From contig JAKSAU010001120.1 in assembly GCA_022361535.1 (NCBI GenBank), forward strand, positions 1-6,680: a stretch of DNA of 6,680 bases, written 5' to 3'. Positions within the stretch are counted from its first letter, which is position 1; every line of letters begins with the position of its first letter. Source of the DNA: Desulfobacterales bacterium. Its GTDB lineage: Bacteria; Desulfobacterota; Desulfobacteria; Desulfobacterales; Desulfobacteraceae. A program made the position numbers and the translations under genes. The notes beneath the pieces were generated by a model. It did no database searches. It was given only the letters and a program-made list of their open reading frames with translations, and had not been told where the DNA came from. Shown piece by piece: positions 1-5,571 of the stretch.

Positions 1-310
1 ATTACACTATCAAAAGAGTCGTCCGGATGATAGTTAACCCAGTCCACATGGTTGTTTTTGAATAACAGGACTTGTTTGATTTTTATTATTAAAAGTCTTG
101 ATAAATAACATGGTTTACGGGTAGCGGTTTAATCACAATATTGCCCGATTAATTTAAATAGTGTACTGTTTATTTAATCTTGAAAAACGGCTATTCATAA
201 CAGGTTCTTATCAATTATTCCGAATAACTTGAAGTAATCAAATATATCTAAACGTAGTCTTACATTAATTTATACTTCCTTTTTGAAGAATCAAGGAAAC
301 CGATTGCGAC
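1..310. other. AT-rich intergenic region upstream of the sensor kinase
   Basis: This stretch is visibly AT-rich and holds no gene I can support. It should carry the promoter of the kinase gene that begins at 311. Only weak sigma-70-like combinations are seen, for example TTGCCC with a 17-nt spacer before TACTGT near 142-170, and I do not regard them as convincing. No strong inverted repeat, RNA gene or transposon end is visible. On the minus strand one frame stays open from about 128 to the left edge without an ATG. It may be chance or the beginning of a divergent gene that lies outside the window. Confidence 0.5.
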
Positions 311-3211
311 ATGTGTGAAAAATTAATGCAACCTGATGCATGTAAAACGATAATAGTCATCACAATTATTACCATAGCAGCAGTGTGCGTGACGGGGTGG
401 GCGGATGCGCTTGCCTCAAACCAAGAAAGCCTTTTAACCCGGGAAGAACAGGCATGGCTTCATGCCAATGATGGTCGTGTCCGGTTTGCACCATCTCCTA
501 CATACCCTCCGATCAGTTTTCGTGACAGCCAAGGTGAATTCAGAGGCCTCACGATGGATATTATAAAACTGATTGAATCCCGCATCGGTATCCGGTTTGA
601 ACTTGTTGCATGCGATACCTGGAGCGAAATTATTGAAAAAGCCCGGGCAAAAGAGATCGACGTAGTGGGAAATATTCAGCCTAATGAGGCAAGAGAGAAA
701 TTTTTACTATTTACTGAGCCTTATGTAACGATTCCCAACGTCATCATAACGCGCAAAGAGATAAAGCGCTCATTAACTCCTGAGGCCATGCAAGGCATGC
801 GGGTGGCGATTGTTAAAGGGTATGCTACAGCAGAGTATTTCCAAAAGCATTTTTCTCAAATAGATATTGAGCTTGTAAAGGACAACGCAAGCGGCCTGCA
901 GGCAGTTTCCTTTGGCCGTATTGACGCTATGGTAACCGATTTGGCTGTTGCCTCACATACCATCGAATCGCTTGGCATAGGAAATCTGAAAGTGGCAGGA
1001 AACGTGCCGGAGTTCACATGGCATCTATCATTTGCCAGCCGCAAAGATATGCCGGTTCTTAACCGCATTCTTTCTAAAGGATTAAAAACGATATCCAAGG
1101 ATGAAAAACAGGAAATCAGGCGTCGCTGGATTGTGCTTGAACGACCGGTTTCTATTTGGAAAGACTTTCGGTTTTATGCGTCACTTTCAGCTGTGATTCT
1201 ATTTTCTGCAATCCTTGCCTTTTTATGGACCCGTACCCTTAGAACTCAAGTGAAAAATCGTACGGAAGAGTTGGCCCAAAGTGAACTCAAATACCGTATA
1301 TTGGCTGAGAATTTATCAGATGTTATCTGGACGCGTGATATGAATTTTACTCTTACCTATATCAGCCCATCAACATTCCAACAGTCCGGGTTCACCGTAG
1401 ACGAAAAATTCAAACTCTCTCTGGAAGACTATCTGACACCTGATTCGATTGTTAAAATTAACCAAACGTTCAAAGAGGAGATGGCGATAGAGCAGCAAAT
1501 GGGTTCAGATCCCAAACGTTCGAGGACGCTTGAAGTAGAAATGCAGCATAAGAACGGTACACTTTTTCCTGTGGAAATGACCGTTTCGTTCTTAAGGGAT
1601 AATAAAGGCAAAGCCGTTGGCATTATAGGGGTTAACCGGGACATCACCATCCGTAAACGGACAGAAGAAGAACTCCTGCATAGTGAGTCAAAGTTTAGGA
1701 ACATATTCAATTTTCTGGACGTTATGATCATGATGAATGGACTAGAAGAAGATGGTTTCCGCTTTTTGGAGGTTAACACGGCTGCTTGCAGCATGCTCAA
1801 GTTTACCCGTGAAGAAATGCTGCAAAAGACACCAATGGATATCGATGAAAATTTAATAACCGGCCGGGTATCTGTTGCAGATATGCCACGGCATGGAGAT
1901 CCCCCCCTTTTTACCGAGACTGTATTGAGAAGAAAGGATGGCTCTAAATTTCCAGTCGAACTCAGTGCCGTTGGCATTGAGTATGAGGGCCGGCCCGGCA
2001 TCCTTGCTGCGGTACGTGATATTACCGACCGCAAACAAAATGAAGAAGAAAAACTTGAGGCCCAAAGAAGCGCTTTGCAACACGAGAAATATGCTTTGGT
2101 TGGCCAAATTGCAGGAAAAATGGCGCATGATTTTAATAATATTCTGGCCGGGATTTTGGGCAATGCCCAGCTTGAACTGTTTGAAGGTGTTGAAAAACAA
2201 AGAGAAGAAACCCTGAATCTGATAGTTGATCTTGCTATGCGGGGCAGTAATCTGACTAAAAACCTGATTGCCTTTGCCAAAGATCAAGAGCCCAAGTTCG
2301 AATACTTTTCCATCAACGACAAGATGGAATTTGTATTAAGCATATTAAAAAAAGAACTTATAGAAATAAATATAATCCGCAAGTACAACTCAGCGGTTTC
2401 TAATTTATTAGCAGATCCGGGAATGATCGAACACGCTCTTGTTAACGTGATACAGAATGCTGTCCATGCAACAAGCAATACAAGGGATCCGAACATTACA
2501 CTTAAAACCGATCAGTTGAAAGACCATATAATTATTGAAGTTGAGGATAATGGCTGCGGAATGCCTCAAGATTTAACGGATCGGATATTCGAACCTGCTT
2601 TTACCCTGAAAGGTATTAAAGACGTTACCGGTTCGTATAAGCCAGGGATTAAAGGAACCGGATATGGAATGACCAACGTAAAAAAATATATTGAACAGCA
2701 CAAAGGGCAGGTTGCTGTCGAATCCCAAATAGATAAAGGTACCAGGGTTGCGATACGATTGCCCATCATCAAAAAGGAACTGACCAAAAAAGAAATAATA
2801 GAAATCAAAGCCACTAAGTCGTATTCTGGCAAGCAGATACTCCTTGTTGAAGACGAACAGGCGATCTCAAATGTTCAATATCAAATATTGACACACCAAT
2901 CCATAAATCACAAAGTTGATATTGCTGCAAACGGGAAATTGGCAATCGATTTGTTTAACAGGTACCAATACGATTTGGTTAGTCTTGATTATATTCTCCC
3001 GGGTCAAACGAACGGTATGGATGTTTACAAACATATTAGAAAAACAAATAGGACGATGCCAATCCTTTTTGTATCAGGCAACATTGAATTTATTGAAAGC
3101 ATCAAAGAGTTGAAGAAAAAAGATCCGATTATTGACCATATTTCAAAGCCATGTCCGAATAAAGAGTATATCAATCGTATAAATAGGTTGTTAGATGCCC
3201 AAGAAGCTTAG
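311..3211 (+). CDS. hybrid sensor histidine kinase with periplasmic solute-binding (SBP_bac_3-like) domain, two PAS domains and C-terminal receiver
   Basis: This is a 966-residue membrane sensor kinase. An N-terminal hydrophobic segment (about residues 12-35) acts as signal or anchor. It is followed by a family-3 extracellular solute-binding domain (about 50-275; RVRFAPSPTYPPISF and GEFRGLTMDII are typical), a transmembrane helix (about 287-306), and two PAS domains (about 322-450 and 458-575, each ending in a DIT motif). The kinase core has phospho-acceptor His606 (MAHDFNN), an N box at QNAVHA (Asn716), and G boxes DNGCGM (746-751) and GTGYGM (782-787). The receiver (about 842-963) has acidic Asp848, phospho-acceptor Asp893, Ser922 and Lys946, so the phosphorelay residues look intact. 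The periplasmic domain should sense a small polar ligand, perhaps an amino acid; the ligand is unknown. The chosen ATG follows AAGGA at 293-297 with a long 13-nt spacing; the next in-frame ATG is at 326. The gene converges on the radical SAM gene with a 53-bp gap. It carries no DNA-binding domain, so output must pass through a phosphotransfer partner elsewhere. A link to the selenopeptide locus is not shown. Confidence 0.95.
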   Translation: MCEKLMQPDACKTIIVITIITIAAVCVTGWADALASNQESLLTREEQAWLHANDGRVRFAPSPTYPPISFRDSQGEFRGLTMDIIKLIESRIGIRFELVACDTWSEIIEKARAKEIDVVGNIQPNEAREKFLLFTEPYVTIPNVIITRKEIKRSLTPEAMQGMRVAIVKGYATAEYFQKHFSQIDIELVKDNASGLQAVSFGRIDAMVTDLAVASHTIESLGIGNLKVAGNVPEFTWHLSFASRKDMPVLNRILSKGLKTISKDEKQEIRRRWIVLERPVSIWKDFRFYASLSAVILFSAILAFLWTRTLRTQVKNRTEELAQSELKYRILAENLSDVIWTRDMNFTLTYISPSTFQQSGFTVDEKFKLSLEDYLTPDSIVKINQTFKEEMAIEQQMGSDPKRSRTLEVEMQHKNGTLFPVEMTVSFLRDNKGKAVGIIGVNRDITIRKRTEEELLHSESKFRNIFNFLDVMIMMNGLEEDGFRFLEVNTAACSMLKFTREEMLQKTPMDIDENLITGRVSVADMPRHGDPPLFTETVLRRKDGSKFPVELSAVGIEYEGRPGILAAVRDITDRKQNEEEKLEAQRSALQHEKYALVGQIAGKMAHDFNNILAGILGNAQLELFEGVEKQREETLNLIVDLAMRGSNLTKNLIAFAKDQEPKFEYFSINDKMEFVLSILKKELIEINIIRKYNSAVSNLLADPGMIEHALVNVIQNAVHATSNTRDPNITLKTDQLKDHIIIEVEDNGCGMPQDLTDRIFEPAFTLKGIKDVTGSYKPGIKGTGYGMTNVKKYIEQHKGQVAVESQIDKGTRVAIRLPIIKKELTKKEIIEIKATKSYSGKQILLVEDEQAISNVQYQILTHQSINHKVDIAANGKLAIDLFNRYQYDLVSLDYILPGQTNGMDVYKHIRKTNRTMPILFVSGNIEFIESIKELKKKDPIIDHISKPCPNKEYINRINRLLDAQEA

Positions 3212-3226
3212 GGGTGTTGTTTTTTA
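3198..3226 (+). terminator. weak candidate terminator of the sensor kinase gene
   Basis: A short imperfect stem, CCC pairing with GGG around AAGAAGCTTA, overlaps the kinase stop codon. It is followed by a T-rich run (TGTTGTTTTTT). The stem is short and has a mismatch, so it is at best a weak Rho-independent terminator. The gap between the two convergent genes holds no better hairpin on either strand. Confidence 0.25.
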
Positions 3227-3264
3227 AAGGTCAGATCACACGACAGGCTCAATACCGTCTATTC

Positions 3265-4878
3265 TTAAATACGGGGTTTATCCGGGGCCTTGGCATAAAA
3301 GCAGAATGGATCACGGGACTCAAAACAGTCAAGACCCATGCCGTAGACAACAGCGGGACAACCACGGCAAACAGAAAAGAGATCGCAGCCTCTACAGGCA
3401 CTTGAGCCGTTTCTGTATTTTTGCGCCATAGAAGAGTTGTAAATGTTTAAAAGAGAGTCGTGTTTGATATTTCCGATTATGGAAGGAAATTTTCGGCAGG
3501 CATGAACTTCTCCATCCGGAAGAATCGAAACGAAATTAAATGCAGCACCACAGCCGTGTCCGGTACACCCTCCAAACAATTCAGAGCCGTTTTCAGCTTT
3601 GCCAATATTTATCAGGTTATCTTTTAAACTTAAGACCGGGTTGGATTTAGCTGCATTGACATACGCTTTCAAGAAAACCTTGAAATCTTTTGGATCAGGC
3701 ATATTTAAAGCTTGGGCCTCCCCCACCATGGCCAGACGGTTGAATGTAAAGGAATCAGCCTTGCCCTTTAATATATCTGCAAGGGGAAGAACCTGGTCCA
3801 TGTTGTCCCGGTTCAGGGTCAACATGACCATTGAGTAAATATCTTTTTCACGGAGCCGTTCCAAAAAAGAAAGAGAGCGTTTAAAATGTCCAGGGCCGCG
3901 GATATAGTCGTTATAGTCTTCAAGACCTTCCAAGCTGATCTGAAAGTGGGTCAGTGGCTGTATATCAACAAGCGTATCAAGAATGCCAGCGGAAGCAGGG
4001 TTACCTAAAATTGCCATAGAAAACCCCATGTCCGAAGCGGTTTGGTAGAGCTTAGTAAAGTCGGGATAAAGCAAGGGATTACCACCGGTAAAGGTTACAT
4101 GTCCTCTGACATTCATTTTTTGTATAAAATCAAAAAAGGTATCCAGGACAGACTGGGCATCGGAAAAAGACAGCTTTATCCGATCACTTCTGTCATAGCA
4201 ATGCCTGCAGTGCAGATCGCAGACCTGTGTAATATGCCATTGCAGGGTAAATACATCGGTTTTTAAAAATGAGTTAGAAAGTGTATTTGCTGAAAAGTAT
4301 TCAGGGTCTCTGGAAATACCTGATTCAGGAGTTATAAGAAGTCCGTCTTCAGCGGCGTGGTGGAGAATAGCTAATAGTTTTCCAAGAGAACTATTCTCTT
4401 CTTGCGCAGCCTTTTTTATGTCGATGTCGTCTACTATCAGTTTGAGGGCGAGAAGATCATTATCAAATGCTTCCCGGCACAATACTTTTCCTGTTAGCGG
4501 ATGACGCCAGACTAGAATATGACTGTCTTTTTTCTCCGGTTTAAATTGGATCGTTCTGTCTTGCGAATTGAACAGCAAAGCAAGGTTACACCACTTGCTT
4601 GGAATAAGATGAAGGTTAGGGTTAACCATTATATCTTCTACTTTTTCCGGTATGGATTTAGGGTTCCGGCATAAGTTTTGGTAGTTGAATTCCAGCAAGG
4701 CAATATCCGGAAGATATCCCGGAACCTCGTTGTCGTCTTGCACATTATTGATATGCTGGACAAAATCCCAAGGGTCGCGATATTCAAATGCCGACAGGAT
4801 CCTTTCCCAGGCGTTGTCCCCAAGGATCCTGCGGCAGATGGGAAAGTGTTTAACTAAATGGTTTAAAGAATCGGTCAT
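3265..4878 (-). CDS. radical SAM/SPASM RiPP maturase next to the selenopeptide precursor (SbtM-type)
   Basis: This is a radical S-adenosylmethionine enzyme expected to modify the selenopeptide encoded immediately upstream. Residue numbers count from a possible TTG start at 4920 (551 aa). I prefer the ATG at 4878 (residue 15, giving 537 aa) because TTG is weak and abuts a hairpin, but neither start has a good Shine-Dalgarno. The [4Fe-4S] motif CX3CX2C is C234-DLH-C238-RH-C241. A GGNPLL segment at 279-284 matches the SAM-binding GGE/GGNP strand. The C-terminal SPASM domain is complete: C457-X12-G470-X4-C475, then C509-X2-C512-X5-C518-X2-C521 and later Cys532/Cys540, enough to ligate auxiliary Fe-S clusters. 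Residues 1-220 form a long extension; about 100-200 has a strand-rich then helical pattern reminiscent of a PqqD-like leader-binding (RRE) fold, which is only an inference. SPASM enzymes beside small Cys-rich peptides commonly make thioether or related crosslinks. From memory the pairing matches the 'selenobiotic' (SbtM) maturase family; the exact reaction here is unknown. The gene lies 66 nt downstream of the precursor stop codon and is probably co-transcribed with it. Confidence 0.9.
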   Translation of the reverse strand: MTDSLNHLVKHFPICRRILGDNAWERILSAFEYRDPWDFVQHINNVQDDNEVPGYLPDIALLEFNYQNLCRNPKSIPEKVEDIMVNPNLHLIPSKWCNLALLFNSQDRTIQFKPEKKDSHILVWRHPLTGKVLCREAFDNDLLALKLIVDDIDIKKAAQEENSSLGKLLAILHHAAEDGLLITPESGISRDPEYFSANTLSNSFLKTDVFTLQWHITQVCDLHCRHCYDRSDRIKLSFSDAQSVLDTFFDFIQKMNVRGHVTFTGGNPLLYPDFTKLYQTASDMGFSMAILGNPASAGILDTLVDIQPLTHFQISLEGLEDYNDYIRGPGHFKRSLSFLERLREKDIYSMVMLTLNRDNMDQVLPLADILKGKADSFTFNRLAMVGEAQALNMPDPKDFKVFLKAYVNAAKSNPVLSLKDNLINIGKAENGSELFGGCTGHGCGAAFNFVSILPDGEVHACRKFPSIIGNIKHDSLLNIYNSSMAQKYRNGSSACRGCDLFSVCRGCPAVVYGMGLDCFESRDPFCFYAKAPDKPRI

Positions 4879-4921
4879 ATTTTTAGGTTTAAGGTATAAG
4901 TTAGTAATCGGGCTGATCAAA

Positions 4922-4938
4922 TCATGCGAACCGCATGA
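4922..4938 (-). promoter_or_regulatory. candidate SECIS hairpin for Sec112, located beyond the stop codon
   Basis: On the coding strand TCATGCGGTTCGCATGA is a perfect palindromic stem (6 bp with loop GGUUC, or 7 bp with a 3-nt loop). It lies at nucleotides 13-29 after the TGA at 4951-4953. The TAG stop is only two codons after that TGA, so this hairpin is untranslated. Its GGU is at nucleotides 19-21, three bases nearer the TGA than in the other four, which by my count is the position of GGU in the E. coli fdhF element. It is too short and lacks a U-tract to be a normal terminator. Confidence 0.7.
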
Positions 4939-4944
4939 AATAGA

Positions 4945-5286
4945 CTAACCTCAGCCGCTTTTGGGCTTCTGTGAGTCTTTTGTGGTGCCACCTGCACCAC
5001 TTGAGCCGCCACTTCAGCCACTTTGGGGTTTTTGTTCTTTGGTTTCTTTTTCGGGTTCTTTTGTGGTGCCACCTGCACCACTTGAACTACCACTTCAGCC
5101 GCTTTGGGGGCTAACTGCCTCCGGTTTTTCTCCGCTTCAGCCGCTTTGGGAACTACCTGTTCCCGTTTTTTTATCGCCTCAGCCACTGCCAGCGATGCAG
5201 ACAGGGGGCAATACGGCTGAAGAACCTGTAAGAAGACCGGCGACACAAAACCCAGCCAGTAATTTCTTCAGTTCTTTTTGATCCAT
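4945..5286 (-). CDS. multi-selenocysteine RiPP precursor peptide (SbtA-type selenopeptide) with five in-frame TGA/Sec codons
   Basis: Reading TGA as selenocysteine (U) gives a 113-residue peptide from ATG 5286 to TAG 4945. AGGAGG lies 7 nt upstream of the ATG. The leader begins MDQKELKKLLAGFCVAGLLT and continues hydrophobic and small-residue rich to about residue 33. It could serve as enzyme-recognition leader, export signal or both. The core is Gly/Ser-rich with Lys/Glu-rich linkers and five Ser-Gly-Sec motifs: Sec36, Sec50, Sec64, Sec91 and Sec112 (TGA at 5179-5181, 5137-5139, 5095-5097, 5014-5016 and 4951-4953). Every TGA is preceded by AGY-GGC and followed by a hairpin. Cys14 and Cys30 are the only cysteines. 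The other genes use TGG for Trp and have no internal TGA, which argues against general UGA reassignment. The radical SAM enzyme is next downstream. From memory this resembles the in silico 'selenobiotic' family of radical SAM-modified selenopeptides. Sec insertion needs selA, selB, selC and selD elsewhere in the genome. Standard gene callers would miss the gene or choose a wrong frame. Confidence 0.88.
4976..5028 (-). repeat. Sec-module direct repeat, copy 2 (around Sec91)
   Basis: This is the second copy of the 53-bp unit, encoding PQSGU followed by SGGSSGAGGTTK. The TGA and its hairpin are carried together in the unit, so duplication adds a complete, decodable selenocysteine site. Its start is 81 bp from that of the first copy. 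Confidence 0.85.
4982..5000 (-). promoter_or_regulatory. candidate bacterial SECIS hairpin for Sec91
   Basis: This hairpin is identical to the one after Sec64: a 7-bp stem and loop AGGUG at nucleotides 14-32 after the TGA at 5014-5016. It belongs to the duplicated Sec module. Confidence 0.8.
5057..5109 (-). repeat. Sec-module direct repeat, copy 1 (around Sec64)
   Basis: This 53-bp unit runs on the coding strand from CCCCAAAGCGGCTGA through the hairpin to CACCACAAAAGA. It encodes the PQSGU motif followed by SGSSSGAGGTTK. It matches the second copy at 4976-5028 except for about four substitutions. Confidence 0.85.
5063..5081 (-). promoter_or_regulatory. candidate bacterial SECIS hairpin for Sec64
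   Basis: On the coding strand GTGGTGCAGGTGGCACCAC forms a perfect 7-bp stem with loop AGGUG. It lies at nucleotides 14-32 after the TGA at 5095-5097, with the loop again at 21-25. The same hairpin is repeated after Sec91. Confidence 0.8.
5106..5122 (-). promoter_or_regulatory. candidate bacterial SECIS hairpin for Sec50
   Basis: On the coding strand GGAGGCAGTTAGCCCCC folds with five pairs and one A-C mismatch around loop AGUUA. It sits at nucleotides 15-31 after the TGA at 5137-5139, the same offset as the hairpin after Sec36. Its stem sequence is different, which suggests selection on structure. This is the weakest of the four internal hairpins. Confidence 0.65.
5148..5164 (-). promoter_or_regulatory. 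candidate bacterial SECIS hairpin for Sec36
   Basis: On the coding strand GGGAACAGGTAGTTCCC forms a perfect 6-bp stem with loop AGGUA. It occupies nucleotides 15-31 after the TGA at 5179-5181, with the loop at 21-25. The GU-bearing loop and the distance resemble the fdhF-type bacterial SECIS that SelB recognises. Confidence 0.8.
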
Positions 5287-5293
5287 ACCAGTT

Positions 5294-5299
5294 CCTCCT
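5294..5299 (-). promoter_or_regulatory. strong ribosome binding site of the selenopeptide gene
   Basis: A perfect AGGAGG lies 7 nt upstream of the ATG at 5286. It is the best Shine-Dalgarno in the window. It fixes the reading frame in which the five TGA codons are in phase, and therefore decides between this ORF and the TGA-free overlapping frames. Confidence 0.9.
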
Positions 5300-5324
5300 G
5301 GATTAGGAATGCATAAGAAATATT

Positions 5325-5350
5325 GGTTCTCCGCCCGGGGATAAAGAACC
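5325..5350 (-). promoter_or_regulatory. inverted repeat in the presumed 5' leader of the selenopeptide mRNA
   Basis: On the coding strand GGTTCT and AGAACC flank a 14-nt C/G-rich centre that includes CCCCGGG. The 6-bp stem lies about 38 nt upstream of the ATG. It lacks a U-tract, so it is not a standard terminator. It may be a leader-RNA hairpin or an operator; no function can be assigned. Confidence 0.35.
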
Positions 5351-5416
5351 AAAACCAAAACGAATCACAGCGGGCAGGCTCAGGAAATACATCAATAATT
5401 TTCGCCGCGATGAATA

Positions 5417-5446
5417 AAACTACCAAGTAACTGGTGATTAGGTCAA
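5417..5446 (-). promoter_or_regulatory. weak candidate promoter for the selenopeptide operon
   Basis: On the minus strand TTGACC (5441-5446) is followed after 18 nt by TAGTTT (5417-5422). The -35 is good and the -10 is poor. An imperfect palindrome, ACCAGTTACTTGGT (5422-5435), lies in the spacer and could be an operator. The 280-bp gap between the deacylase and the selenopeptide gene makes a promoter here plausible, but this assignment is tentative. Confidence 0.2.
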
Positions 5447-5554
5447 TAGCATTTGGATGATATATCCAGTCCAGAATAAATTCTCAGCCAAGATTCCTTT
5501 TATATTCCTTAATGTTAATTCAATAGGGAAAAGTGTCAGCATTGCTCCAGGTTG

Positions 5555-5571
5555 CCTGAATTTTTATCAGG
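5555..5571 (-). terminator. short hairpin over the deacylase stop codon
   Basis: CCTGATAAAAATTCAGG forms a 5-bp stem with a 7-nt A/T loop and overlaps the stop codon at 5567-5569. No U-run follows. It is a doubtful terminator, recorded because no other transcription end is visible before the selenopeptide gene. Confidence 0.15.

Noticed and set aside
1..128. Open minus-strand frame reaching the left edge (contains HVDWVNYHPDDSFDSV)
   Set aside because: It has no ATG and no ribosome site, and only about 42 codons are visible. It could be the start of a divergent gene using GTG near 47, but this cannot be supported from the window.
1429..2287. Long antisense ORFs opposite the PAS/kinase region
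   Set aside because: They are low-complexity Ser/Leu/Arg-rich or unlike known proteins, and are shadows of the well-supported kinase reading frame.
3214..3405. Small plus-strand ORF after the kinase
   Set aside because: It lies mostly antisense to the SPASM-encoding end of the maturase gene, and no ribosome site or domain is visible.
4922..4938. Rho-independent terminator between precursor and maturase
   Set aside because: The stem is perfect but is not followed by a U-run (ATTTGATC follows), and its position relative to the last UGA fits a SECIS better.
4922..5081. CRISPR array or transposon ends suggested by the repeated GTGGTGC/GCACCAC palindromes
   Set aside because: There are only two near-identical copies, inside a reading frame and in phase with the UGA codons. 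No uniform spacers, transposase or target duplications are seen.
4917..5246. Minus-strand 109-codon ORF rich in Lys, Ala, Pro and Val
   Set aside because: It starts at GTG without a ribosome site, lies wholly or almost wholly inside the selenopeptide gene in another frame, and has no recognisable domain. The repeats in it come from the Sec-module repeat.
4961..5281. Plus-strand Pro/Leu-rich ORF opposite the selenopeptide gene
   Set aside because: It starts at TTG, is antisense to a gene with a strong ribosome site and ordered recoding signals, and its periodicity mirrors the repeat.
4945..5286. General UGA reassignment (Trp or Gly code) as the explanation for the in-frame TGAs
   Set aside because: The other genes in the window use TGG for Trp and contain no internal TGA, and the deacylase ends at TGA-TAA. 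The TGAs are confined to this gene, and each has a SECIS-like hairpin.
4945..5286. Pseudogene with several nonsense mutations
   Set aside because: Random decay would not place only TGA (no internal TAA or TAG), always after AGY-GGC, with hairpins in fixed register and an intact ribosome site.
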